Of a DNA stretch of 64,000 bases, positions 1 through 8,462 are shown piece after piece. The notes below the pieces were generated by a model. That model was not told the DNA's origin, searched no databases, and saw only the letters and a list, made by a program, of their open reading frames with translations. Source of the stretch: Paenibacillus sp. SYP-B3998 (lineage in GTDB: Bacteria > Bacillota > Bacilli > Paenibacillales > NBRC-103111); assembly GCF_010820665.1 (NCBI RefSeq), contig NZ_JAAIKC010000009.1, positions 124,001-188,000 on the forward strand, read 5' to 3'. The position numbers and the translations under genes were made by a program. Position 1 is the stretch's first letter. Each line of letters opens with the position of its first letter.

Positions 1-15
1 GGTGTGCAACACACC
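1..15. repeat. Short perfect inverted repeat at window edge
   Basis: GGTGTG-CAA-CACACC forms a six-pair hairpin about 12 bases before the Shine-Dalgarno site of the first gene. It could be part of an operator, a 5' leader hairpin or the end of an upstream terminator. The window starts here, so it cannot be interpreted further. Confidence 0.3.
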
Positions 16-38
16 GAGACAACTTTGGAGGAACAGAC

Positions 39-1037
39 ATGTCAGGAACAAAGAAATTGAAGCTAGGAAGAGGCTGGACGCTTCTTGCTGTTTTGTTAGT
101 ATTTTCATTAGTTTTGGTTGCATGCGGTGAGAAACCAAGCGCCCAACCATCTGCATCTGCAGCGCCTAAGGAATCGGCGAAAGCGGAAGGTTCACGCACG
201 ATCAAGCATATCATGGGTGAATCCACCGTGCCTGCGAACCCGCAGCGTGTCGTTATTTTGACCAACGAAGGTACTGAAGCGCTATTGGCACTTGGAGTTA
301 AGCCTGTTGGTGCCGTAGAGTCGTACTACGGTAGTCCGTGGTTTGAACATATTAAAGCGGATATGCAGGGTGTAAAGGTGGTTGGCGGAGAAGCACAGCC
401 AAACTTGGAGCTTATTGCCTCCTTAAAGCCTGATTTAATTATTGGTAATAAAATGCGTCATGAGAAAATTTATGAACAGTTAAAAGCAATTGCGCCAACG
501 GTTTACTCCGAAACCTTACGCGGCGAATGGAAAAGCAATTTCCAATTATATGCGGATGTGGTGAATAAGAAAGCGGAAGGCGATAAAATTATTGCTGCAT
601 TCGATAAGCGCATTGAAGATTTTAAAGGCAAAGCTGGCGATAAGTTGAAAGAAAAAACAGCTGTTGTTCGTTTCATGGGCGGCAAAACGAGATACTATTA
701 TGGTAATATGTTTTCTGGCGTTATTTTTAAACAAATCGGTATTGTCCGTTCCGATGCAAAAAGTGATGAAAAATCGTTCGAGGACATTACGAAAGAGCGT
801 TTAACGGAACTGGATGCTGCGGATAAAGTGTTTTATTTCACGTATGAACTTGGAGATGGCAAAGGCACAAAACAAGAGCAAGAGTGGATGAACGATCCGC
901 TTTGGAAAAACCTCAAAGTGGTTAAAGAAAATAAGCTGATTAAAGTGAATGACGCTACATGGAATACAGCAGGGGGCGTAAAAGCAGCAAATTTGATGCT
1001 TGATGATCTCTACAAAATTTATGATGTAAAGCCGTAA
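39..1037 (+). CDS. Iron-siderophore-type ABC transporter substrate-binding lipoprotein
   Basis: A 332-residue lipoprotein that should sit on the outer face of the membrane and hand an iron-siderophore (or related metal chelate) to a membrane permease. The N-terminus has a charged start, a hydrophobic stretch (about 14-28) and a lipobox LVAC with lipid-anchored Cys29, followed by a Ser/Ala/Pro-rich linker. The mature part begins with the family pattern of class III binding proteins (VPANPQRVV, then EALLALGVKPVGA and LKPDLIIGN). The ATG has a GGAGGAA site eight bases upstream. The permease and ATPase are not downstream, because a terminator follows; they may lie left of the window or elsewhere. 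The substrate is inferred from family resemblance only. Confidence 0.85.
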   Translation: MSGTKKLKLGRGWTLLAVLLVFSLVLVACGEKPSAQPSASAAPKESAKAEGSRTIKHIMGESTVPANPQRVVILTNEGTEALLALGVKPVGAVESYYGSPWFEHIKADMQGVKVVGGEAQPNLELIASLKPDLIIGNKMRHEKIYEQLKAIAPTVYSETLRGEWKSNFQLYADVVNKKAEGDKIIAAFDKRIEDFKGKAGDKLKEKTAVVRFMGGKTRYYYGNMFSGVIFKQIGIVRSDAKSDEKSFEDITKERLTELDAADKVFYFTYELGDGKGTKQEQEWMNDPLWKNLKVVKENKLIKVNDATWNTAGGVKAANLMLDDLYKIYDVKP

Positions 1038-1049
1038 TCAATGGATTAG

Positions 1050-1079
1050 GCCCTTCGTTCCTCAGAACGGGGGCTTTTT
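1050..1079 (+). terminator. Intrinsic terminator after the binding protein gene
   Basis: An imperfect GC-rich stem (1050-1060 with 1065-1074, one bulge and two G-U pairs) with loop CTCA is followed by five T. It ends the first transcript. Confidence 0.75.
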
Positions 1080-1117
1080 GCTTTGAACATTTACGAATAC
1101 GCATCTCATAATATAGA

Positions 1118-1156
1118 AAGGCCTTCTCTAAGCAGTTGCTGCTGAAGAGAAAGCCC
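1118..1156 (-). terminator. Terminator of the first SASP gene
   Basis: GGCCTTCTCT pairs with AGAGAAAGCC with one mismatch. On the minus strand it is followed by TTTCTATAT. It lies just beyond the SASP stop codon. Confidence 0.55.
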
Positions 1157-1183
1157 TTGTAAGTTAAGTATAGGGAAAAGCTG

Positions 1184-1411
1184 CTATCTGCTGTATTTGC
1201 CAGCAAGTTGCTGCTCAGCAATTTGGACGAGACGACGAGTGATGTTACCTCCGATTGCGCCGGTATCACGGGTAGCCATGTAGCCATAATAGCCATCCTG
1301 AGGAATTTGGATGCCCAATTCTTGAGCAACTTCATATTTCAATTGATCTAGAGCCGCCGTAGCTTGTGGAACAACTAAGGAGTTACTGCTGCGAGATTGT
1401 CCTGTAGCCAT
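1184..1411 (-). CDS. Alpha/beta-type small acid-soluble spore protein (SASP)
   Basis: A 75-residue DNA-binding protein of the dormant spore. Alpha/beta SASPs coat spore DNA, shift it to an A-like form and protect it from UV and hydrolysis; they are degraded by the Gpr protease at germination. The two conserved family blocks are present: the Gpr-site region YEVAQELG with GIQIP after it, and YMATRDTGAIGGNITRRLV. A strong GGAGGTGAT ribosome site precedes the ATG. A sigma-G-like promoter lies upstream. The protein is nearly identical to the second SASP at 12819, differing mainly at both ends, so the two are close paralogues. Confidence 0.95.
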   Translation of the reverse strand: MATGQSRSSNSLVVPQATAALDQLKYEVAQELGIQIPQDGYYGYMATRDTGAIGGNITRRLVQIAEQQLAGKYSR

Positions 1412-1434
1412 CTGTTATCACCTCCAGTAATAGG

Positions 1435-1464
1435 TAGTATAAACTTTTTGACAAATTCTACTCA
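1435..1464 (-). promoter_or_regulatory. Sigma-G-like promoter for the first SASP gene
   Basis: Read on the minus strand: TGAGTA (1459-1464), a 17-base spacer, then TATACTA (1435-1441). This fits the forespore sigma-G pattern TGMATA/CATACTA known for SASP genes, with a short distance to the ribosome site. Confidence 0.65.
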
Positions 1465-1510
1465 TCGAATTATTGAAAATTTTGATCGCTTGCAGTAGTG
1501 TTCAAGGCAT

Positions 1511-1533
1511 GAGATATCTCTCTTTGCTATAAT
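1511..1533 (+). promoter_or_regulatory. Extended -10 promoter with adjacent palindrome
   Basis: TGCTATAAT (1525-1533) is a TGn-extended -10. No good -35 is seen. The perfect palindrome GAGATATCTC (1511-1520) sits directly upstream and could bind a regulator. It serves the 1568-2712 gene pair. Confidence 0.5.
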
Positions 1534-1567
1534 GAATAAATCGAACAATGGAGGGTGAGGTGGAAGC

Positions 1568-2065
1568 ATGTTTGATCTATCCGTAAAGGGTTGGTCTTTA
1601 GATAAAGATTTACAAATTATTCAAGCAGATGTGCAACTGACCGTAGAGGGCAATATCGTTGTTGATGAACCGCTTTGTGTGGACGTAGGCTTGCCAGCAT
1701 TTCTATACAGCGCGCTTCACGATACAAAGCCGAATCGTTTCGCACCTGCGGATCAATGGGAACGGATGCCGTTCTTTGTTTGCGGTTGCGGAGATCCTGA
1801 ATGTCGTGGGTTCTCATTCACAGTGCGTCACTTGGACGCAAAGCAAGTAGAGCTAAGCTATGTGGAAGAGCGTGGGAACGACACCTATCGGGAGTTGGAG
1901 AGCTATATCATTCCAAGTATAGATTACAGCAAACAAATTCTTGTAATTGGGCAAGCCTTTCTTCAATATATTGAGGGACTCGATTATAGGCCCTATTTTG
2001 CCGATACAGTCAACGTTGTCTCAGAGTTGGTTGATCAAATAAAACAACAAGTACGGAGCGTGTAA
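1568..2065 (+). CDS. Conserved hypothetical protein with CGCGDPECR motif
   Basis: A 165-residue soluble protein that I do not recognise. It has no signal peptide or membrane segment. The most distinctive part is FVCGCGDPECRGF near residue 71, a compact CxCxxxxC cluster that could bind a metal. The rest is mixed alpha/beta with many acidic residues. A GGAGGGTGAGG ribosome site precedes the ATG. The stop codon is two bases before the RNase H gene, so the two are almost certainly cotranscribed and translationally coupled. That suggests, but does not show, a nucleic-acid-related role. Confidence 0.8.
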   Translation: MFDLSVKGWSLDKDLQIIQADVQLTVEGNIVVDEPLCVDVGLPAFLYSALHDTKPNRFAPADQWERMPFFVCGCGDPECRGFSFTVRHLDAKQVELSYVEERGNDTYRELESYIIPSIDYSKQILVIGQAFLQYIEGLDYRPYFADTVNVVSELVDQIKQQVRSV

Positions 2066-2067
2066 GG

Positions 2068-2712
2068 ATGGCACAAGCGAAATTTTATGTAGTTTGGGTA
2101 GGACAGCAACCTGGGATCTATCGTACATGGGCAGATTGTCAGGCGCAGACCAAAGGATATCCGCAAGCGAGATTCAAATCCTATGAATCAGAGACAGAGG
2201 CTCGTAAGGCACTAGAAAGAGGCTGGCAGAAGTCGCTTGATTTCTCGGGAAAAAGTAGTACGTCCAGTTCCACGGGCAAAACATCAGGTTCTGAAGCCGT
2301 ACCAGAAGTAGATTATGATAGTATTTCTGTTGATGTTGGCTGCTCAGGTAATCCAGGTATCGTGGAATATAAAGGCGTCGATACGAGAACTGGGGAAATC
2401 ATTTTCTATCAAGGCCCTATAGCGAAAGGGACGAATAATCTGGGTGAGTTTCTGGCCATCGTCCACGGCTTGGCGTATCTGCAAAAGATGGGCAGCAACA
2501 AAACCATTTATACGGATTCGGTTACTGCGTTAAGTTGGCTGCGGAAAAAAGAAGTGTCGACGAACCTGGTGAGAGATGCTTCCACAGAAGAGATTTGGTT
2601 GCTTGTGGATCGTGCGATCAAGTGGCTTAAAACCAACTCCTATACAAACAAAATTGTGAAATGGGATACGAAGAAATGGGGAGAAATCAAAGCTGATTTC
2701 GGGCGAAAGTAG
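2068..2712 (+). CDS. rnhA: Ribonuclease H with N-terminal hybrid-binding domain
   Basis: Cleaves the RNA strand of RNA-DNA hybrids (R-loops, primers). The 214 residues hold two parts. Residues 1-55 match the viroplasmin/RNase H1 N-terminal hybrid-binding fold (FYVVWVGQQPGIYRTWADC, FKSYESETEA). After a Ser/Thr-rich linker (about 60-75) comes the RNase H domain. Its acidic catalytic set is visible as D89 (SVDVGCSGNPG), E127 (NNLGEFLA), D150 (YTDS) and D210 (KADFGRK). Two-domain enzymes of this kind are common in Firmicutes and eukaryotes. It is the second gene of a pair with the unknown protein at 1568. Confidence 0.9.
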   Translation: MAQAKFYVVWVGQQPGIYRTWADCQAQTKGYPQARFKSYESETEARKALERGWQKSLDFSGKSSTSSSTGKTSGSEAVPEVDYDSISVDVGCSGNPGIVEYKGVDTRTGEIIFYQGPIAKGTNNLGEFLAIVHGLAYLQKMGSNKTIYTDSVTALSWLRKKEVSTNLVRDASTEEIWLLVDRAIKWLKTNSYTNKIVKWDTKKWGEIKADFGRK

Positions 2713-2739
2713 AAAAAAGTCGAAAAATTTAAAAAGTGA

Positions 2740-2768
2740 TTGACGTGTTATCCTACTAATGCTAATAT
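2740..2768 (+). promoter_or_regulatory. Sigma-A promoter of the sugar ABC operon
   Basis: TTGACG (2740-2745), 17-base spacer, TAATAT (2763-2768). This is a close match to consensus, 90 bases before the start of the binding protein gene. Confidence 0.7.
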
Positions 2769-2859
2769 ACTGAATAATAATTCCTACTAAACGACTGGGT
2801 ATAATAATCCGATAGAATAGATGGGACTTTAGTTTAGCACTTGATTGGGGAGGGTAACC

Positions 2860-3969
2860 ATGAGAAAGACGAAGTTAGTAAGTGTGTTTATTATTTTGGC
2901 CTTTGTAGCAACTTTTTTAGCAGCATGCGGACAAAAAGAGAGCAACAACGCATCGCAGACACCTGCAGCAAGCGCGAAAGCGGGGGAATCCACGAAGCCG
3001 ACTGAAGCTGCTAAAACTGATTTAAGCGGAAAGAAAATTGCACTCATCATGCAATTCAATACAGGAACATTTTCCTCTCAGTATGTGGAGGGCGTGAAAG
3101 AGCAAGTCGAGAAGCTTGGCGGGAAAGTAACTGTATTCGTTGCAGATACGGACTTGGCTAAAATGGCGTCTAACCTCGATGCGGCGATTAACCAAAAGTT
3201 CGACGGTATCCTTATCGATCATGGAACGGCTGAAGCCTTGGAAGCTGGCGTGAAGAAAGCGTTGGAAAAGAAAATTCCGGTCGTTAGCTTCGATTCTATT
3301 TTAACAGTACCAGGCGTGACCTCTTTGGAACAAGGCGATCAGAAGATGGCAGAGTCAACATTGGAGCAGTTGGCTAAAGACGCTGGCGGCAAAGGAAACA
3401 TTGTGAAAGTTTGGGTAGCCGGATTTGCACCGATGGAGCGTAGACAACTTGCTTACCAAGCATTCCAAAAGAAATATCCAGATATTAAAGAAGTGGCTGC
3501 TTTCGGAACGGCGAAAGATCCTGCATTAGATACGCAAACGCAAATGGAAGCGATTCTGAAGAAATATCCGAATAAAGGTGATATTACAGCGGTATGGACA
3601 GCTTGGGATGAGTTCGCTAAAGGCGCTGCTCGCGCAATCCAGCAAGCGGGACGTACAGAAATCAAAGTTTATGGTATTGACCTTAGCGATGAAGATTTGC
3701 AATTGCTGCAAGATCCGAAGAGCCCTTGGGTAGCATCCGCTGCTGTAGATCCAAAAGATATCGGACGCGTTCAAGTTCGTTATCTGTATCAAAAACTACA
3801 CGGTGATCAAACACCTGAGAAAGTTGTGCTAGATCCTGTTTATGTGTCTAGAGATCAATTGCCGAAGGACAAGCAAGTGAATACGACACAGCTAAGCGAG
3901 TATGTAAAAGGTTGGGGCGGCAGTCAACAAGGTTACACAGACTGGTTGAAAGCAGCAGAAAAAAAATAA
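2860..3969 (+). CDS. Monosaccharide ABC transporter substrate-binding lipoprotein
   Basis: First gene of a sugar import operon; 369 residues. The lipobox LAAC anchors Cys23, followed by an Ala/Ser/Lys-rich linker. The mature part resembles periplasmic-binding-protein-like type I folds of the ribose/galactose/xylose family: KKIALIMQFN, GILIDHGTAEAL, VVSFDS and VWTAWDEFAKGAARAI. I chose the ATG at 2860 because GGGGAGG lies six bases before it. The TTG at 2845 in the same frame overlaps that site. The exact sugar cannot be read from the sequence. Confidence 0.88.
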   Translation: MRKTKLVSVFIILAFVATFLAACGQKESNNASQTPAASAKAGESTKPTEAAKTDLSGKKIALIMQFNTGTFSSQYVEGVKEQVEKLGGKVTVFVADTDLAKMASNLDAAINQKFDGILIDHGTAEALEAGVKKALEKKIPVVSFDSILTVPGVTSLEQGDQKMAESTLEQLAKDAGGKGNIVKVWVAGFAPMERRQLAYQAFQKKYPDIKEVAAFGTAKDPALDTQTQMEAILKKYPNKGDITAVWTAWDEFAKGAARAIQQAGRTEIKVYGIDLSDEDLQLLQDPKSPWVASAAVDPKDIGRVQVRYLYQKLHGDQTPEKVVLDPVYVSRDQLPKDKQVNTTQLSEYVKGWGGSQQGYTDWLKAAEKK

Positions 3970-3981
3970 CGGTCAACATGG

Positions 3982-4010
3982 GTCCCATCGGCTTTAAGCG
4001 ATGGGACTTT
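3982..4010 (+). terminator. Intercistronic hairpin between binding protein and ATPase genes
   Basis: A perfect nine-pair stem, GTCCCATCG with CGATGGGAC, loop of eight, then only three T. A partial terminator or RNA-stabilising hairpin here would make more binding protein than transporter, a common arrangement in ABC operons. Confidence 0.6.
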
Positions 4011-4034
4011 CAGATTGACAGATGAGGTGTCAAG

Positions 4035-5543
4035 ATGTCGGTGAACAATGCGCCTTTGCTACAGATGCAGGGCATATCCAAATCGTTTCCTGGCGTGAAG
4101 GCGCTGAAGGAGGTTGACTTTGATCTTCATTCTGGAGAAATCCATGCGCTGCTGGGAGCTAACGGAGCAGGGAAAAGCACCTTGATGAAAATAGTATCTG
4201 GCGCTTATACCCATGACGAGGGGCATCTATCGATTAGTGGTCTCCCTGTTGTCATACGGACACCGAAAGAGGCTATGGCGCAGGGCATTTATTGTGTTTA
4301 TCAGGAAGTGGATACGGTGTTAGTGCCTGAGCTTACGGTTACGGAAAATGTCATGATGGACAGGCTGGTCCAAGGGGAAGCTTGGGTCAGCTGGCGAAAG
4401 CTACATCGTGAAGCGGAGGCCATTCTTACGAAGATCGGCGCTTCCTTCTCGGTTCGCAGCAAGATTGATGAGCTGAGTATTTCGCAGAAGCAGCTTGTAC
4501 TGATTGCCAGAGCGATGGCGCACAAGGCAAAGATTATTATTTTCGATGAGCCGACAGCGCCGCTTAGTTTAGAAGAATCTGAACGGTTGTTCCAAATTAT
4601 GGACAGCCTGAAGCGAGAGGGAGTAGGGCTCATTTTCATCTCCCACCGCTTGCAGGAAGTGTTCCGTATCTCCGATCGGATCACAGTGATGCGTGACGGC
4701 AGCCACGTGCTATCGCGTGCGGCTGCGAACATGGACATCGCCGGAGTCATCGAGGCGATGCTGGGTAAAACCTTCACCGAGGAGTTTCCTAAGGCCGATG
4801 TGCCCATCGGGGGCACGCTCCTCGAGGTGAAAGGGCTGCGCCGCGGCACCAAGGTGCGCGGTGTCAGCTTCTCTCTGCGCCGAGGTGAAATTCTCGGCGT
4901 CGTGGGATTGGTCGGCGCCGGTAAGACCGAGCTCAGCCGGCTGCTCTTCGGCGCTGACGTCGCGGACGGCGGCGAGATCGTACTCGCCGGGCGCAAGCTT
5001 GCGCTGCGTCAGCCGGAAGATGCCGTGCGCGCAGGCATCGCACTTGTGCCGGAGGAACGCCGCAAGCAGGGCGTTCTTGTGGAGGAGACCGTGAAGCGTA
5101 ATCTGTCGCTTCCGATATTGCGCAAGCTGAGCTCGCTCGGCTTTGTGAGGCGTGGCGCAGAAAGTGCGCATGCGGCGAAAATGGTGGAGCAGCTTGGCGT
5201 GCAGCCAAATGATCCGAATCGGATCGTGAAGCATCTCAGTGGCGGCAATCAGCAGAAAGTAGCTGTCGGCAAATGGCTGCCGACGAATGCGGATGTATAT
5301 ATGTTTGACGAGCCGACCAAGGGTGTCGATGTTGGCGCGAAGAGCGATATATTCAGACTCATCGGCCAGCTAGCAGCAGAAGGTAAAGGTATTATTTATT
5401 TATCTTGCGAATTGAATGAGATTATTGGAATTGCCGATCGGATTTTGATTATGAGTTATGGTTCTGTTGTGAAGGAGCTCTCCCGCGCGGAGGCAACGCA
5501 GGATCTCATTTTAACGTATGCGAGCGCGGGGGAGGCAGAATAG
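4035..5543 (+). CDS. Sugar ABC transporter ATP-binding protein (two fused ATPase domains)
   Basis: A 502-residue RbsA/MglA-type ATPase powering monosaccharide import. The two nucleotide-binding domains each show Walker A (GANGAGKST, 41-49; GLVGAGKT, 291-298), a signature motif (LSISQKQ near 148; LSGGNQQKV near 403) and Walker B (IIFDEPTAPL near 168; YMFDEPTKGVDVGAK). The second Walker A keeps the canonical Lys, where many RbsA-type proteins have Arg. By eye, the stretch from about 4690 to 5060 is clearly richer in G+C than the rest of the gene. The permease gene follows one base after the stop. Confidence 0.93.
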   Translation: MSVNNAPLLQMQGISKSFPGVKALKEVDFDLHSGEIHALLGANGAGKSTLMKIVSGAYTHDEGHLSISGLPVVIRTPKEAMAQGIYCVYQEVDTVLVPELTVTENVMMDRLVQGEAWVSWRKLHREAEAILTKIGASFSVRSKIDELSISQKQLVLIARAMAHKAKIIIFDEPTAPLSLEESERLFQIMDSLKREGVGLIFISHRLQEVFRISDRITVMRDGSHVLSRAAANMDIAGVIEAMLGKTFTEEFPKADVPIGGTLLEVKGLRRGTKVRGVSFSLRRGEILGVVGLVGAGKTELSRLLFGADVADGGEIVLAGRKLALRQPEDAVRAGIALVPEERRKQGVLVEETVKRNLSLPILRKLSSLGFVRRGAESAHAAKMVEQLGVQPNDPNRIVKHLSGGNQQKVAVGKWLPTNADVYMFDEPTKGVDVGAKSDIFRLIGQLAAEGKGIIYLSCELNEIIGIADRILIMSYGSVVKELSRAEATQDLILTYASAGEAE

Positions 5544-5544
5544 C

Positions 5545-6531
5545 ATGAAGGAAAAAAGCTTGGACTTTTCGTTTAAATATGGCGCGTTGTTTGTGATTGC
5601 ACTTGTTGTTATTGTATTTTCTATCATTAATGAGAATTTCATGACCTATGATAACATCGCCGACATTCTGCGGTCGATTTCAATCGTCATGTTCGTGGCG
5701 ATTGGCGTCACGTTATCGCAGATTGTTGATGGGTTTGATTTATCCGTAGGCTCGACGGTTTCCTTATCGACCGTTGCTGCAGCGGCCTTAATGGTTTGGT
5801 ACGAGCAGCCTCTTGTTCTAGTCATTATTGTACCTATTCTTATCGGAGCTGTTATCGGACTTTTAAACGCTCTGCTTATCGTAAGGATTCGAATCCCCGA
5901 TTTGTTGGCTACTTTGGCAGTCATGTACATCATCGGAGGCGTTCAAAAGACGTTTACGAAAGGCTTTTCTATTTATAACAATATGAGATTTCAAGATGGA
6001 ACCGTAGCGAAAGGGAAATTTACGCCTGAATTTCTTTGGATTGGACAAGGGAAGCTGCTGGGTGTGCCTGTCCCGGTTATTCTTATGATTGTTGCTGTGA
6101 TTGCGGTACATATTTTCTTGACCTATACGCGTTGGGGACGGCAATTGTACATCACAGGCGGCAATCGTGAAGCGGCTCGTCTCTCCGGGATTTCTGTGAA
6201 CAAAATTCGTTTAGCAGCCTACGTGCTTTCCGGTATCTTCGCTGCATTTGGCGGCATTCTGTATGCTTCACGCGTGGGTTCAGGTCAAATTGATGCTGGC
6301 GCTCCGCTTTTAATGGAAGCTGTGGCTTCTGTGTTCGTTGGTTATTCCGTGCTTGGCGCAGGCAAGCCGAATGTGATTGGTACGTTTTTTGGCGCTGTGC
6401 TGATCGGCGTGCTGCTCAATGGTTTAACGATGTTGAACGTGCCTTATTTTGGCTTTGATATTGTCAAAGGCGGGGTGTTAGTGCTTGCATTGGCAATTAC
6501 GTTCGTTCATTTGAATCGTCGGAAAGCGTAA
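5545..6531 (+). CDS. Sugar ABC transporter permease (ribose/xylose type)
   Basis: A 328-residue integral membrane protein with many hydrophobic segments, completing the importer begun at 2860. Family marks include VDGFDLSVGSTVSLS (about 62-76), NREAARLSGI, the cytoplasmic loop that contacts the ATPase, and YVLSGIFAAFGGILYASR. The ATG at 5545 is preferred because GGGGGAGG lies nine bases upstream. The longer frame starting at 5518 would overlap the ATPase gene and lacks a site of its own. Confidence 0.92.
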   Translation: MKEKSLDFSFKYGALFVIALVVIVFSIINENFMTYDNIADILRSISIVMFVAIGVTLSQIVDGFDLSVGSTVSLSTVAAAALMVWYEQPLVLVIIVPILIGAVIGLLNALLIVRIRIPDLLATLAVMYIIGGVQKTFTKGFSIYNNMRFQDGTVAKGKFTPEFLWIGQGKLLGVPVPVILMIVAVIAVHIFLTYTRWGRQLYITGGNREAARLSGISVNKIRLAAYVLSGIFAAFGGILYASRVGSGQIDAGAPLLMEAVASVFVGYSVLGAGKPNVIGTFFGAVLIGVLLNGLTMLNVPYFGFDIVKGGVLVLALAITFVHLNRRKA

Positions 6532-6560
6532 TAGCTGTTGATCAATGATTATCCACCTGA

Positions 6561-6608
6561 TACCGCATGAAGTCGTTGAACTACGGTCTTCCATGTGGTA
6601 TTTCTTTA
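6561..6608 (+). terminator. Probable terminator of the sugar ABC operon
   Basis: TACCGCATGAAG (6561-6572) pairs imperfectly with CTTCCATGTGGTA (6588-6600), followed by TTTCTTT. It lies 30 bases after the permease stop. Confidence 0.55.
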
Positions 6609-6664
6609 CATATTTGGTACGTTGACGCGGGAACACACTAAAGGGAGATAAAACAAAAAAAGTG

Positions 6665-6673
6665 TGGTATGAT
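6665..6673 (+). promoter_or_regulatory. Extended -10 promoter of ilvD
   Basis: TGGTATGAT is a TGn-extended -10, 46 bases before the ilvD start. No convincing -35 hexamer is present at the proper distance. Confidence 0.5.
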
Positions 6674-6718
6674 AGATTCATTATTTGCGAAAAGAAACGA
6701 AATTTAGGAGGAACAAGA

Positions 6719-8404
6719 ATGGCTAATCCAAAACAGCGTAGCGATATGATTAAAAAAGGATTCGACCGCGCTCCGCATCGCAGTTTGTTGCGTGCAGCCG
6801 GCGTTAAAGAGGAAGATTTCGGCAAACCATTTATTGCGGTTTGTAACTCTTATATAGACATTATTCCCGGCCACGTCCACTTGCAGGAGTTCGGCAAGCT
6901 GGTTAAAGAAGCGATCCGTGAAGCAGGCGGGGTTCCTTTCGAGTTCAATACGATTGGTGTCGACGATGGTATCGCGATGGGACATATCGGTATGCGTTAT
7001 TCCCTGCCCAGTCGTGAAATTATTGCAGATTCCTTGGAAACTGTTGTAAACGCGCACTGGTTTGATGGCCTAATTTGTATTCCTAACTGTGATAAAATTA
7101 CACCAGGCATGATTATGGGTGCTCTCCGTGTTAACATCCCAACGATGTTAGTGAGCGGCGGCCCGATGAAAGCCGGTAAAGATAAAAATGGTAAATCTAT
7201 TTCTTTATCTTCCGTATTCGAAGGCGTTGGAGCGTTCCAAGCTGGTAAATTGGACGAGGCAGGCTTAGAAGAGTTGGAACAGTACGGTTGTCCGACCTGC
7301 GGATCATGTTCCGGTATGTTTACAGCGAATTCCATGAACTGTCTAGCTGAAGGTCTTGGTCTTGCAATGCCAGGGAATGGTACGATTCTCGCAGTTGCTG
7401 AAGAGCGTAAACAATTTGTAAAAGATTGCGCGAAGCAGCTAATGGTTTTGATCGAGAAAGACATTAAGCCTCGTGATATCGTAACGATCGAAGCGATCGA
7501 CAACGCGTTTGCACTGGATATGGCAATGGGCGGGTCGACGAATACCGTTCTTCATACTTTGGCCATCGCTGCAGAAGCAGGTATTGAATACCCAATCGCA
7601 CGGATCAATGAAGTAGCAGAGCGTGTTCCTCACCTTGCGAAAATTGCCCCTGCGTCTGACTATCACATTGAAGATGTGCATTTGGCTGGCGGTGTGAGTG
7701 CGATTATTAATGAACTGCTCAAAAAGCCGGGCGCATTCGACGGAGATCGTATGACAGTAACAGCCAAAACGCTGCGTGAGAATGTTGCGGGCTGTGAAAT
7801 CACGAATCATGAAGTTCTACGTCCAATTGATAATCCGCATAGTGAGAGAGGCGGGCTTGCTGTTCTGTTCGGTAACCTCGCTCCTGAGGGAAGTATCGTT
7901 AAGGTTGGCGCGGTTGATAAATCAGTTGGCGGCCGTCACGTTGGACCAGCGATATGCTTCAACTCGCAAGATGAAGCTCTCTATGGCATTGCTAATGGCA
8001 AGGTCAAAGAAGGCCATGTTGTTGTTATTCGTTATGAAGGTCCGAAGGGCGGACCTGGTATGCCAGAAATGCTAGCGCCAACTTCACAAATCGTAGGTAT
8101 GGGACTAGGAGCTAAAGTAGCTCTGATTACAGACGGACGTTTCTCCGGGGCATCACGCGGGATCTCTATCGGTCATATGTCTCCGGAAGCGGCTGAGGGC
8201 GGACCATTAGCTTTCGTTGTAGATGGCGATATCATCGATGTGGATATGGACGGACGCAAAATTGAGCTGCAAATCAGCGATGAAGAGTTTGCTAAACGCC
8301 GTGAGAGCTGGACTGGCTTTGAACCGAAGATCCAAACAGGATATTTGGCGCGTTACACGAAAATGGTAACGAATGCTAGCGCAGGCGCAATTCTTAAATT
8401 CTAG
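6719..8404 (+). CDS. ilvD: Dihydroxy-acid dehydratase
   Basis: Third common enzyme of valine, leucine and isoleucine synthesis. It dehydrates 2,3-dihydroxy-3-methyl acids to 2-keto acids using an iron-sulfur cluster. The 561 residues fit the family length. Cluster and active-site motifs are visible: [40 protein letters not shown] and, near the C-terminus, [12 protein letters not shown]. The ATG at 6719 has AGGAGG eight bases upstream. The earlier in-frame ATG at 6662 overlaps the promoter and is rejected. It is alone here rather than in an ilv-leu operon, with its own promoter and terminator. Confidence 0.96.
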   Translation: MANPKQRSDMIKKGFDRAPHRSLLRAAGVKEEDFGKPFIAVCNSYIDIIPGHVHLQEFGKLVKEAIREAGGVPFEFNTIGVDDGIAMGHIGMRYSLPSREIIADSLETVVNAHWFDGLICIPNCDKITPGMIMGALRVNIPTMLVSGGPMKAGKDKNGKSISLSSVFEGVGAFQAGKLDEAGLEELEQYGCPTCGSCSGMFTANSMNCLAEGLGLAMPGNGTILAVAEERKQFVKDCAKQLMVLIEKDIKPRDIVTIEAIDNAFALDMAMGGSTNTVLHTLAIAAEAGIEYPIARINEVAERVPHLAKIAPASDYHIEDVHLAGGVSAIINELLKKPGAFDGDRMTVTAKTLRENVAGCEITNHEVLRPIDNPHSERGGLAVLFGNLAPEGSIVKVGAVDKSVGGRHVGPAICFNSQDEALYGIANGKVKEGHVVVIRYEGPKGGPGMPEMLAPTSQIVGMGLGAKVALITDGRFSGASRGISIGHMSPEAAEGGPLAFVVDGDIIDVDMDGRKIELQISDEEFAKRRESWTGFEPKIQTGYLARYTKMVTNASAGAILKF

Positions 8405-8416
8405 TTAGCGTATAGG

Positions 8417-8462
8417 GCCTTGCAAGGAAGCAGTGGAGATGCTGCTTCTTGGCAAGGCTTCT
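8417..8462 (+). terminator. Strong terminator between ilvD and the convergent permease
   Basis: GCCTTGCAAGGAAGCAG pairs with CTGCTTCTTGGCAAGGC with one mismatch, followed by TTCTTT. It separates the converging genes. Confidence 0.85.
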
